Shown here: in pieces, positions 8,010 to 16,280 of the stretch
Layout: every line of letters begins with the position of its first letter
Position numbering within the stretch: position 1 is the stretch's first letter
The notes under the pieces: model-generated
Told to the model about the DNA's origin: nothing
Database searches by the model: none
What the model saw: only the letters and a program-made list of their open reading frames with translations
From: CALMEC01 sp031372145
GTDB taxonomy: Bacteria > Actinomycetota > Thermoleophilia > Miltoncostaeales > Miltoncostaeaceae
Direction of reading: 5' to 3'
DNA length: 64,000 nt
Assembly: GCA_031372145.1 (NCBI GenBank)
Contig: JANMKR010000176.1
Coordinates: 1-64,000, forward strand
Made by a program: the position numbers and the translations under genes

Positions 8010-8940
8010 CTGGAAGGAATATCGAGGCGATCGCCTCATGGATGTCAGTCAAACGGGTCTGCAACCGTGCCAGGCCGTGCTCGACGGACTGGGTCTGTGC
8101 CGCCGACGCTGCCGCGCGCGCGGCAGCGAACACGACAGCCCTCGGCGTGGCGTCGGCCGACCTGACGCTGAGTGAGCGAAGCGCGTCGATGCCGGCGCCG
8201 ACCTCGTCCAGACAGAACGCCACTGACGACGGCAGCTGACGGTCCACGAGCAGGAATGCCGTTGGGGTGAGACCGTCGCGACCGGGCAGCGCGACCCTCA
8301 GGTACGCCTCGTACGACGAAGCGAGTTTGAGCAGCGTGCGCCAGTCACCGATGCCCTGCGCCCGCCCGTCGCCAACCGCGATCAAGCCGTTGTGCACGGC
8401 CAGCAGTCGTGTCACCTGGATGGCCCGCTCGAGATGACGTCCCACGCGCAGAAACTGCCAATACTCGTCGCGACGCACTGCGCGGTCCACGATGCCGTCC
8501 ACAGCCGCAATGTGCCCGCGCACCTGATGACAGAAGGCAAAGACCCCTTCCTGGTTGAGCCGTCGCGGCGTCCACGCACGAGAGGTGATCTCAGCGGAGC
8601 TGATCACCTCGGCCATCTCGGTCGGCAAGCGCGACCGGATTGACCGGATGCGCTCGCGCGCACGACCGAGACACGCGATGACGCTGTCGGGGTTCGCCTC
8701 ACTCAACGTCAGGTACCAGGAGACGCTGCGCTCGTCAGCGCGGCGATGACCGATCAGGAACGACGTGGGATCGCCGACGATGCCCAACACCGGCTCCCAG
8801 ATGTGTGTCCGCCCCGCGCCGTTCTGCAACGCGCCCTCGAGCGAGGCCGCGTGGCTGATCTCGAGCGCGCGCGCAATGGCAGACGCACGCTCGACGTCAC
8901 GCGCGATCCAATACAGGGTCTCGGCGACGCGGGCCAACAT
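7951..8940 (-). CDS. Alpha-E domain protein (DUF403)
   Basis: This is a 329-aa, largely helical protein beginning MLARVAETLYWIARDVERA, the signature start of the alpha-E family; it also has TSRAWTPRRLNQEGVFAF and GRHLERAIQVTRLL. The start at 8940 shares bases with the ATP-grasp stop codon (TGATG), giving tight coupling. Alpha-E proteins occur almost only in operons with a circularly permuted ATP-grasp protein and a transglutaminase-like protein, as here. Comparative genomics (the Aravind group's amidoligase survey) predicts a peptide-forming or peptide-modifying system. No activity is established. Confidence 0.9.
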   Translation of the reverse strand: MLARVAETLYWIARDVERASAIARALEISHAASLEGALQNGAGRTHIWEPVLGIVGDPTSFLIGHRRADERSVSWYLTLSEANPDSVIACLGRARERIRSIRSRLPTEMAEVISSAEITSRAWTPRRLNQEGVFAFCHQVRGHIAAVDGIVDRAVRRDEYWQFLRVGRHLERAIQVTRLLAVHNGLIAVGDGRAQGIGDWRTLLKLASSYEAYLRVALPGRDGLTPTAFLLVDRQLPSSVAFCLDEVGAGIDALRSLSVRSADATPRAVVFAAARAAASAAQTQSVEHGLARLQTRLTDIHEAIASIFLPDAEFTGGPHYAQAVRQAQN

Positions 8941-10358
8941 CAGTCGCGGCCCACCACCCACGTGTCCTTGCTGCCGCCGCCCTGCGAGGAGTTGACGACG
9001 AGCGATCCTTCGCGAAGCGCAACGCGTGTCAGACCACCCGGCACCACGACGGGCTCGTCGCCGAACATCACGAACGGCCGCAGATCGACATGCCGCGCGG
9101 TGAAGCCCCCGTTCAAGAAGACCGGAGCGCGCGACAGCTTGACGACTTCCTGCGCGATGTAGCCGCGAGGGTTCTCACGCACCCGCCGGGCGAAGGACTG
9201 CCGTTCCTGGACCGTTGCCTGCGGCCCGATCATCATTCCGTATCCCCCGGCTCCGTCAACCGCTTTGACAACCAGCGAGTCGAGATGGGACAACACGTAG
9301 TCGAGGTCGTCCTGGCGGCTGAGCGTGAACGTCGGCACCTGTCGCAAGATCGGCTCCTCCCCGAGGAAATACCGGATGAGGTCCGGCACGTAGACGTAGA
9401 CCGCCTTGTCGTCGGCGACCCCGTTGCCCGGTGCGTTCGCGATCACCACGTTGCCGTCCCGATAGGCCTGGAGAAGACCCGACACACCCAACATCGAATC
9501 GCCCCGCAGTGACGCCGGATCCAAATACGCGTCATCGATGCGCCGGTAGATCACGCTGACCTGGCGCAAGCCGACGGTCGTGCGAATCCAGATCCGGCGA
9601 TTGCGCATGACCAGATCGCGGCCCTCGACCAATTCGGCCCCCATCTGCTGGGCCAGATAGGCGTGTTCGGCGTACGCGGCGTTCCATTGACCCGGCGACA
9701 GGAGCGCCACGCATCCGGCGCCACCGGCCGGCGACATCGCCGTGATCGCATCGCGCAGGAGCAATGCGGCGTGGTCGACCTGCGCGACGTGTTGCGCGGT
9801 GAAGGCCTCCGGCATCAACCGCCGCATGAAGGCCCGGTTCTGCAACAGATACGAGAGGCCGGAGGGGTTGCGGAGATTGTCTTCGAGCACCCGCCACTCG
9901 CCCTGGTCGTCGCGGACCAGGTCGACACCGGCCAGGTACACCCGCCGACCACCTGGTGGCTCGAGACCTGCGACCGGTCGCAGGTAGCCGCTGCACGTGG
10001 CGATCAGGCTGTTTGGGACGATGCCGTCGACAATTGCCCGTCGCGGCCCGTAGATGTCCGCCAAAAACAGATCCAGCGCGCGTACGCGCTGAATCAACCC
10101 GGCCTCGATCGTCTGCCACGCGTCGGCGTCGATCACCCGTGGCAGCAGGTCGAACGGAAACGTCTGCTCGCGACCCCCGTGGGCGAACGTGATGCCGTGG
10201 TTTGCGTAGTGGCGGTCGACCTGCGCCGCCCGCGCGGTGAACGTCTCGCGCGACATCCGCGACATGCCACGCGCGACCTCCGCATACGAGGTACGCGGGC
10301 GGGTCTGATCGTCGAACATCTCGTCGTAATACCCGGCGGAGCGATACCCAGTGAACAT
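8940..10358 (-). CDS. Circularly permuted type 2 ATP-grasp protein (DUF404/DUF407)
   Basis: The ATG at 10358 has AGGAG six bases upstream and gives 472 residues starting MFTGYRSAGYYDEMFD. Family marks include FPFDLLPRVIDADAW, LFLADIYGPRRAIVDG, the ATP-grasp segments LVKAVDGAGGYGMMIGP and IAQEVVKLSRAPVF, and the terminal RVALREGSLVVNSSQGGGSKDTWVV. The predicted activity is ATP-dependent amide-bond formation (amidoligase). It is the first gene of the three-gene operon with alpha-E and transglutaminase. A longer open frame extends upstream to 10796, but this lacks family similarity and would run through the start of the divergent zinc-ribbon gene. Confidence 0.9.
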   Translation of the reverse strand: MFTGYRSAGYYDEMFDDQTRPRTSYAEVARGMSRMSRETFTARAAQVDRHYANHGITFAHGGREQTFPFDLLPRVIDADAWQTIEAGLIQRVRALDLFLADIYGPRRAIVDGIVPNSLIATCSGYLRPVAGLEPPGGRRVYLAGVDLVRDDQGEWRVLEDNLRNPSGLSYLLQNRAFMRRLMPEAFTAQHVAQVDHAALLLRDAITAMSPAGGAGCVALLSPGQWNAAYAEHAYLAQQMGAELVEGRDLVMRNRRIWIRTTVGLRQVSVIYRRIDDAYLDPASLRGDSMLGVSGLLQAYRDGNVVIANAPGNGVADDKAVYVYVPDLIRYFLGEEPILRQVPTFTLSRQDDLDYVLSHLDSLVVKAVDGAGGYGMMIGPQATVQERQSFARRVRENPRGYIAQEVVKLSRAPVFLNGGFTARHVDLRPFVMFGDEPVVVPGGLTRVALREGSLVVNSSQGGGSKDTWVVGRD

Positions 10359-10574
10359 TGTCTGCTCCTGTCGTGGCTGAACGAAACGATAGGAGTGGTT
10401 GGGACGCTCGTCCTTCGACGAACGACCAACCAGGGACGGCGCCGTCTCGCCCTGGGGACCAACGCCGGCCATTCGGGCCAACCGGAGCGCCCTGCAATCG
10501 GGCCCGGGGGCGGTTCGACCAAACGACGCTCGGTGCAACCGTAGATGCAGAGACCACACCAGGAGGTGACACAG
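10359..10574. promoter_or_regulatory. Divergent promoter region (ATP-grasp operon / zinc-ribbon gene)
   Basis: This is a 216-bp gap between divergent starts, both with good Shine-Dalgarno sites, so both genes should be transcribed from leader-bearing promoters here. No confident -35/-10 pairs were identified. Confidence 0.4.
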
Positions 10575-10775
10575 ATGCACCGTCCACTGCGCACCGCTCG
10601 GCCACCCGCAACCGAATCGCGCGTTGACGTGCGCCAGGCCGCCCGTCTCATGTGTGGTTGGTGTTGGGGCCAGCGAGCCATCTACGAGTCGTCGCCGTTC
10701 GGCCTGATGCCAATCGTCTGCGGACGTTGCGATGGACACGGACACGAGGAGTCCGCAGACCCGAACCTGCGGTGA
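10575..10775 (+). CDS. 66-aa zinc-ribbon miniprotein
   Basis: The ATG at 10575 follows a near-perfect AGGAGGTG with a seven-base spacer, one of the strongest ribosome sites in the window. The protein contains CGWC at about residues 32-35 and CGRCDGHGHE near residue 54. These pair as CxxC...CxxCxGxG, like one half of a DnaJ-type zinc finger. The ends are charged and probably disordered. It is divergent from the ATP-grasp operon. The function is unknown; a chaperone-like or RNA/protein-binding zinc module is possible. A short hairpin at 10779-10794 follows the stop. Confidence 0.75.
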   Translation: MHRPLRTARPPATESRVDVRQAARLMCGWCWGQRAIYESSPFGLMPIVCGRCDGHGHEESADPNLR

Positions 10776-10778
10776 ATC

Positions 10779-10794
10779 GCGCCCCGACGGGCGC
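10779..10794 (+). terminator. GCGCCC/GGGCGC hairpin after the zinc-ribbon gene
   Basis: A six-base-pair stem with a CGAC tetraloop lies three bases after the TGA stop. There is no U-tract. Confidence 0.4.
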
Positions 10795-11170
10795 ATCAGC
10801 GACAGACCCGTGTGGAAGGTCGTCGAGCCCCGGGCGGATCTGGCCGGCCGGGCGGCTCACAGCGATCGCCGGACCGCGATCTTCGCACGACGAAAATGTT
10901 AATAAATAATTAGCAAGATTTTGGAGTTTTTGTGCGCTGCCGATAACGGTTGAGTACGGGTGAGATCGACCACTAGTACCGATCCCCCCGTCTGCTCGCC
11001 AATTCCGCTGGGCGCCGCTCGTGCCCAACCTGAGCACCGCCTCAAGCACCTGACCGATGTTCGGTTTCCGTACGACGGGGGGTGAATACGCGGGCTGAAC
11101 CGCGTGTACCTGATACGGCGCTCCCCTCCCGGCGCTTGACATCCATCCATTCCTACAAGGAGCGATTCTC
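10795..11170. other. Intergenic region with an AT-rich island
   Basis: No gene is visible. Bases 10893-10932 form a 40-bp AT-rich island (including AATAAATAATTAG and TTGGAGTTTTTG), in sharp contrast to the surrounding GC-rich DNA. It lies about 240 bp upstream of the large secreted-protein gene and could be a promoter, a silencer-binding site or a mark of inserted DNA. The segment ends with the AAGGAG ribosome site of that gene. Confidence 0.5.
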
Positions 11171-14100
11171 GTGAAACCCCAGTCCCTCAGCCGAATGACG
11201 CGTCGGGCGCTCGGGCTGCTGACGACCATCGGAGCACTTGGCGCGGGAGCGTCATCGACCCTGGCCAATCCCGTCGTGGAGGTTGGCGGGAGCTGGACGG
11301 CCATCAGCGGAGCGGCAGGACCGTTCACCACTCCGGACGGCGGCAACACGATCACGGCCCCGGGTGGCGGGGGGTCGATCCCCGCCGGCTCCCACCTGCA
11401 GACCCAGTACTGCAACCAGTACGGGCCGAACACCCAGCTGGTCGGCGCCCATGTGCGGCGGGTGCGCTGGCACGCGACCTCCAGCGACATCTTCGGATAC
11501 ATGCGGATCCAAGGCCCGGACGGCGTCGACCTGCACAACCGGTACCTCTACAACCAACTGATCTCCCTTGAGATGCAAAAAGACACCGTGTACGACGACG
11601 ACGTCAACTTCGGGGCAGGACAGTGCTTCTACGGTGGCATCTACGCCAACAACACGACGAGCAACTTGGGGTTCACCACGCTGGTGACCAACCAGATCCT
11701 GGGCGTCAAGGTCGAGGACCTGCAGGGTCCGGCGATCGCAAATCCCGTCAGCACGGGTGCGTGGTTGACAGGCGATGCGGCGCCGATCGAATGGGACCAG
11801 TCCGACAACAACTTCCTGCGCGCCAACACGTACGCACAGGTGGTCGGAGGAGGCACCGCAGATCTCGGTGACGCAGCCAACGGCCATGTCGGGGCCTGGG
11901 TCGGTGCCGGTGCCCTGACCGACGGTCAGCATCAGATCTGCGCCTACCGGGCGGCACAGTCCGCCTCGTGGCCGGTCGCCGGCGCGTGCACCATCTTCAA
12001 ACTCGACCGCACCGACCCCGGTGTGCCGCTGATCAGCCTCAGCCCGGACACCGGTGGGGCTTGGACCAGCCAGGACGTGACAGTCACCACGGGCCAGACG
12101 GCCGACGGCACCGGCTCCGGCTGGAACCGCAACCAATTCAACACCAACGGTGCCGGATGGAGCGACTCCCCCGCCGCTTTCACCCGCACCATCGAGGGTG
12201 ACCTGTCGATCACCGCGCGCGCGATCGACAATGCCGGTCGCGCGAGCGGCTCCGCCACCGCCCGTGTGGTGCGCATCGACAAGACCAACCCGATCGCCGC
12301 GGTCGCAATCGCATCGCAAACCACACCGGGCCTGGTCACCCTCTCGAACGACCTGACCGGCGACGCGTTGTCGGGGCTCAAGAAGTTCGCGGTCCACCTC
12401 GGTGCGGCAGACGGGCCGGTGGTCGCCACCAACGGGGCGGAGCTTGCCGACATCGGCCAATCCTTTCCCGCCAAGGACGTCGGATCGACGAAGTTCTTCC
12501 TCGTCGCAGAGGACAACGCCGGCAACACTGCGACTGCCGCCAGTGCAACGGTGCGGCTTGATTCGATTGCCCCGTCGCCGGCGTTGCAGACGGCACCTGC
12601 AGGGTGGATCAAGGATTTCGGTGTCACCGGCCCGGTCGACAACCGCCTCGAGGCGACGCTGACCGACAACGTGGCCGATGGCCTCGGCCCGGTTGAGGTG
12701 CAGATCCGTCAGGGCACCGGCGCATGGCAGAACATGGCCGCCTACAACCAGCCGGGCAGCCCCAACCTGGGTCAGGGACAACACTTGCTCGCCCCGTCGA
12801 CGGCGGGACTCGTCCTGACCGACGGGACCGCCGAGATCCGTGTTGTCGCCCATGACCCCACGTTCAACACCCTGATGGGCACCACCCCGGTTCAGACGGT
12901 CAAGATCGACCAGACCAGCCCCGAGGTCGCCGACGCCACCGGGTGGACGTCCACGCCGACCGGAGTCCCCGGTGCGTACCGGCTGACGCTCCCGACCCTG
13001 ACGGATGTGACGTCCGGGTTGGCCACCGTCGAGGTCTTGGTCAACAGCAACCCCGCCGGCGGGCAAGCCGAGGCCGGGTTCGCCATCGCCGGATCGGTCG
13101 GCGACCCGACCGGCACCGTGGCCGTCACCGTCGACGCGGCGGGACTGCCCGCTGGGATCCACGCGACACGCGTGCGGGCAACCGATCGTGCAGGCAACGT
13201 CTTCATCACGAGCGGCCCGGTGGTCAACCTCGACAAGGACATCCCGATGGTGACCCCGGTGACCGTCACCGGCACCGGCGTGGTGTCGTTTACCCTGCTG
13301 GACGCCGGCGGGTTCGGTGCCTGCCCGGTCAAGATCGAACTCAACGGCCCGGCCACCAACGCTGCGTGGCAGACCATGTTCGAGCAGGCTGCGGGAACGC
13401 TCCCGGCCAACTTCAGCTTCCAACTGCCGATGTCGGGTATGGCAAACGGCGACTATCGGGTGCGTGCCGTTGTCTGTGACGCCGCGGGCAACACCGCAAC
13501 TCAGGTCACGACGTTCAGCTGGACCGGTGGCCCCGTGCCCGGCTCCGGCGTGTCAACCGTGCTCAGCTACCAGGTGACCCAGCTCGCCGCAGACGGTCAG
13601 ACCACAACCCGCGTTGTCGGTGGGCGGATCCTTCCGGTCATCCGTGGGATCTACAACCGACCCTTCGTCCTTCGGGGTCACATGCAGAAACCCGATGGCA
13701 GCGCCTTGAGCGGCGTGGGGATCGAGCTTCGTGACTCCGCCGGTCGGTACATCACTGGTGCGCGCACTGATGCGGCGGGCAACTTCGCGATCGCGACCCG
13801 GGCGACCGTCGGTGGAGTCTGGACCGTCAACCAGGTCGGCCAGGCCGAACGCGCGTCCGCCGCGCTCCTCGAGGTCAAGCCGATCGTACGGGTCGCGATG
13901 AAGATGACCCGTGGCGCCAAGGGCGGTCGCAAGCTCATCGTCACCGGCCGGCTCATCCCGCAGGCAGGCATGTACAACAAGGCGATCCAGCTCCAGTGGA
14001 AGGACCCGGCCACCGGCAAGTGGCGCCCCGCGGTCAACGGGCGCATCGCCAGGAACGGCCGGTTCCGGATGGTGTACCAGTTCCGCCGCCCCGGCGGGTA

Positions 14101-14191
14101 CAAGGTGGCGTTCCGCGTCGCCGTCCCGACCGACAACGGGTGGCCGTACCTGGCGACCAACAGCCGCCTCGTGACGCTCGCGATCGCCTGA
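11171..14191 (+). CDS. Large secreted Ig-like repeat protein
   Basis: This is a 1006-aa protein starting at GTG 11171, with AAGGAG eight bases upstream. The signal peptide (basic MTRRALGL, hydrophobic core, AGASSTLA) spans about residues 1-33. About residues 34-190 form a Cys-containing globular domain with no recognised family. Several bacterial Ig-like repeats follow, each ending with ...ARAIDNAGRAS, ...VAEDNAGNTA, ...VRATDRAGNVF or ...VVCDAAGNTA and separated by VRIDKTNP/VKIDQTSP linkers. Near 830 there is a carboxypeptidase-regulatory-like fold (VGIELRDSAGRYITGARTD, in part). The C-terminal basic domain (KLIVTGRLIPQ, PGGYKVAFRVAVP) is typical of exported repeat proteins in Solirubrobacterales. 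No sortase or membrane anchor is present, so it is probably released or wall-bound. A strong hairpin terminator follows. Confidence 0.85.
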   Translation: MKPQSLSRMTRRALGLLTTIGALGAGASSTLANPVVEVGGSWTAISGAAGPFTTPDGGNTITAPGGGGSIPAGSHLQTQYCNQYGPNTQLVGAHVRRVRWHATSSDIFGYMRIQGPDGVDLHNRYLYNQLISLEMQKDTVYDDDVNFGAGQCFYGGIYANNTTSNLGFTTLVTNQILGVKVEDLQGPAIANPVSTGAWLTGDAAPIEWDQSDNNFLRANTYAQVVGGGTADLGDAANGHVGAWVGAGALTDGQHQICAYRAAQSASWPVAGACTIFKLDRTDPGVPLISLSPDTGGAWTSQDVTVTTGQTADGTGSGWNRNQFNTNGAGWSDSPAAFTRTIEGDLSITARAIDNAGRASGSATARVVRIDKTNPIAAVAIASQTTPGLVTLSNDLTGDALSGLKKFAVHLGAADGPVVATNGAELADIGQSFPAKDVGSTKFFLVAEDNAGNTATAASATVRLDSIAPSPALQTAPAGWIKDFGVTGPVDNRLEATLTDNVADGLGPVEVQIRQGTGAWQNMAAYNQPGSPNLGQGQHLLAPSTAGLVLTDGTAEIRVVAHDPTFNTLMGTTPVQTVKIDQTSPEVADATGWTSTPTGVPGAYRLTLPTLTDVTSGLATVEVLVNSNPAGGQAEAGFAIAGSVGDPTGTVAVTVDAAGLPAGIHATRVRATDRAGNVFITSGPVVNLDKDIPMVTPVTVTGTGVVSFTLLDAGGFGACPVKIELNGPATNAAWQTMFEQAAGTLPANFSFQLPMSGMANGDYRVRAVVCDAAGNTATQVTTFSWTGGPVPGSGVSTVLSYQVTQLAADGQTTTRVVGGRILPVIRGIYNRPFVLRGHMQKPDGSALSGVGIELRDSAGRYITGARTDAAGNFAIATRATVGGVWTVNQVGQAERASAALLEVKPIVRVAMKMTRGAKGGRKLIVTGRLIPQAGMYNKAIQLQWKDPATGKWRPAVNGRIARNGRFRMVYQFRRPGGYKVAFRVAVPTDNGWPYLATNSRLVTLAIA

Positions 14192-14213
14192 CCGCGCTCC
14201 GGGTCTCACACCC

Positions 14214-14248
14214 GGGGACGCTCCGCGCACGCCGCGTGGAGCGTCCCC
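14214..14248 (+). terminator. Strong hairpin terminator of the Ig-like protein gene
   Basis: GGGGACGCTCC (14214-14224) and GGAGCGTCCCC (14238-14248) form a perfect 11-bp stem around a 13-nt loop, 22 nt after the stop codon. A U-tract is absent, as is often the case in actinobacteria. Confidence 0.7.
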
Positions 14249-14298
14249 ATGCCTCCCGCTCCCGCGACATCCCGTTCCCGAACCTCGACGAGGCTGCA

Positions 14299-15651
14299 AT
14301 GAGCACGCACACACCCAGACATACCGACGGGACACGCCCCCGCCGAGCACCCCGGCGCTGGGCGAGCGCCACGGTCCCGATGGATCTGACCGATCAGCTC
14401 GGACGTTTCGCCGATGCGCGCGATCAGCTCGCAGCGATCGCGATGTACCACTTTCGTGATCTGGTGCGCCAGGTCGGGTGGCAGGTCGGCGACGCCAAAG
14501 CGGAGGATCTCGTCCAGGATGTGATCCTGCGCCACCTGGGTCGTCACGACACCGACCCGCAACCGCAGTACACGAGCGTCAACGCATACCACAAGCTGCG
14601 CTCAAGCCTCATCACGTCGACAAAGAACGCGGCGATCGACCATCTCCGCAGAACGGCGACGCGCGCTGAGATGCCGGTCGGAACGTTCGGGGGCGACCGG
14701 GTCGACACCGTCGTCGGACGCGCCGGCGGCGTCCTGACATCCGATGTCTGCGACGACCTCGTCCGCGATCTGGACAGCTCGGCCCTCCATGACGGGTTGC
14801 GGCGCGTCGACGGACGCCACGCCCAGCTGCTTCGCATGAAACTCAACGGGGCGACCTTCAGCGACATCGCAACCCACATGGAGGTCTCCACGACCACCGC
14901 CTACAAGGCCTACCAACGCGCAATGCGCAGCGTGCAACCGGTTCTCGAGCGGTACGGCGCCGGCGGCTTCTGCAACGAGTACGGGCCGTACCTGATGATC
15001 GCGCGGCAGGAACACGACCGAGCTGACGATCCGTCAGGTGAACAACCGTTGACCGACATGATCGGCATTGAGCGTGCCCTCGAACTTCGTCTGCACGTCT
15101 ACGGCGACCCCGACGTCGACTCCGACGAGGGCTGCGTCGCATGCCGACATGCCGGTGCCCAACACGGAGCGGCGCTCGTCATGTACCTCCCGGCGCCGTT
15201 GCTCCTGATGCCGGCGACCGGCGTCATCGCCGTCGCAAAGGGTGCGGCGGCAAGCGTGTGGAGTTCGGTGACGGGCTGGTTCAGCGGACTGCTGGGCGGA
15301 TCTGCGGCCAGCGGCGTTGCCGCCAAAGGGGTGGGTGTCGTCATCGCCGCCGCCGTCGCGATCGGCGGGACGATCACGGTCAACCATGTCGCCGACGGCC
15401 ACGTCGCCCCCGCGCGCGGAGCGAAGGGGCTGACCGCCGCGCCCGCAGTGACGATCGCGGGACAACCGAAACCTGTGACGCCACCACCGATTCCCGCCAG
15501 AACATCGTCGCGTCGATCCACTCCTGCGACGAGCACGGCGCGCTCCGGTTCACCGGCATCGGGGTTGACACCCACCCCGCAGCCACGCACCGGTGCCGAT
15601 CGACCGCGCAGTGGTGGTCACGGCAACCCCGCTGCGGAGTTCACGCCATAA
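14299..15651 (+). CDS. Sigma-70-family sigma factor with membrane-spanning C-terminal extension
   Basis: The ATG at 14299 gives 450 residues. Residues ~55-120 hold a region-2-like segment (LVRQVGWQVGDAKAEDLVQDVILRHL, in pieces, and STKNAAIDHLRR). Residues ~170-215 hold a region-4 helix-turn-helix (HAQLLRMKLNGATFSDIATHM, in pieces; STTTAYKAYQRAMRSV). Unlike ordinary ECF factors (about 200 aa), a further 230 residues follow. These contain two Cys pairs or singles (GGFCNEYGP; EGCVACRHAG), a hydrophobic LVMYLPAPLLLMPATGVIAVA segment (in part), a second one at GVGVVIAAAVAIGGTITV, and a Pro/Thr-rich tail. This suggests a membrane-tethered sigma factor with a built-in regulatory domain. No separate anti-sigma gene is adjacent. 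It may control the neighbouring surface-protein or glycosyltransferase genes. Confidence 0.8.
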   Translation: MSTHTPRHTDGTRPRRAPRRWASATVPMDLTDQLGRFADARDQLAAIAMYHFRDLVRQVGWQVGDAKAEDLVQDVILRHLGRHDTDPQPQYTSVNAYHKLRSSLITSTKNAAIDHLRRTATRAEMPVGTFGGDRVDTVVGRAGGVLTSDVCDDLVRDLDSSALHDGLRRVDGRHAQLLRMKLNGATFSDIATHMEVSTTTAYKAYQRAMRSVQPVLERYGAGGFCNEYGPYLMIARQEHDRADDPSGEQPLTDMIGIERALELRLHVYGDPDVDSDEGCVACRHAGAQHGAALVMYLPAPLLLMPATGVIAVAKGAAASVWSSVTGWFSGLLGGSAASGVAAKGVGVVIAAAVAIGGTITVNHVADGHVAPARGAKGLTAAPAVTIAGQPKPVTPPPIPARTSSRRSTPATSTARSGSPASGLTPTPQPRTGADRPRSGGHGNPAAEFTP

Positions 15652-15821
15652 CCGGCGCCGACCGATCCCGAGCGCGTCGGCAGACGACCACAAATGCGAC
15701 CTGGGCAGGGCATTCCCGACGCTGGCGCGTCGCGTCGCCGCTGCATATGGCAAAATGCGCGACCGCCAGCGGAACGCGGCATGCATTCGCCTGGCCCAAC
15801 CTCAAGCGAAACGGGTCCTTC
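15652..15821. other. Intergenic gap before acetyltransferase gene
   Basis: This is a 170-bp gap with no recognised gene or hairpin. An alternative in-frame ATG for the next gene lies near 15748. Confidence 0.3.
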
Positions 15822-16280
15822 ATGTTGATCAACGAACTGAGCAAGCGGGTCATCCCGTTTCGCGCGCATGACGCCAAACACGTCGGCGAGGGATCCTTCT
15901 ACGTCGACCAGATCGTCTGGCTGAACGGCGACCGCATCGAGCTGGGCGAGAAGGTCGGGTTCAACTTTGGTTGCTACGTCAACGGTTTCGGCGGTCTCAC
16001 GATCGGGAACAGGACCATCATCGGGCCCTACACCATGATCCACACCGCCAACCACGAGATGGCGACCGACCGGCCAATCCCCGAGCAGGGGTGGAACCTG
16101 GGGCCGGTCGTCCTCGGTGCGGACTGCTGGATCGGAATGGGCGTCTGCATCCTGCCCGGCGTCACCTTGGGCGACGGCTGCGTCGTCGGCGCGGGCAGCG
16201 TGGTGACACGCGACGTCGAGCCGTATTCGATCGTCGTCGGCAACCCGGCGAAGGCGATCAAGAGTCGCGTGGCTTCGTGA
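15822..16280 (+). CDS. Left-handed beta-helix (hexapeptide) O-acetyltransferase
   Basis: This is a 152-aa protein from ATG 15822. The hexapeptide repeats (IELGEKVGFNFGCYVNG, LTIGNRTIIGPYTMIHT, LGPVVLGADCWIGMGVCILPG, VTLGDGCVVGAGSVVT, in pieces) form a beta-helix. The catalytic His of the family is in IHTANHEM. The C-terminal YSIVVGNPAKAIKSR is characteristic of maltose/capsule-type O-acetyltransferases (WcaF/NeuD-like). It probably acetylates a sugar of a surface glycan. The next gene, a glycosyltransferase, overlaps its stop by 4 nt, supporting a glycan role. The start is not certain because no clear ribosome site precedes 15822. Confidence 0.8.
   Translation: MLINELSKRVIPFRAHDAKHVGEGSFYVDQIVWLNGDRIELGEKVGFNFGCYVNGFGGLTIGNRTIIGPYTMIHTANHEMATDRPIPEQGWNLGPVVLGADCWIGMGVCILPGVTLGDGCVVGAGSVVTRDVEPYSIVVGNPAKAIKSRVAS

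Noticed and set aside
11252..13423. 723-codon minus-strand open frame opposite the Ig-like protein gene
   Set aside because: Same GC-rich antisense effect; no start signal or domain.
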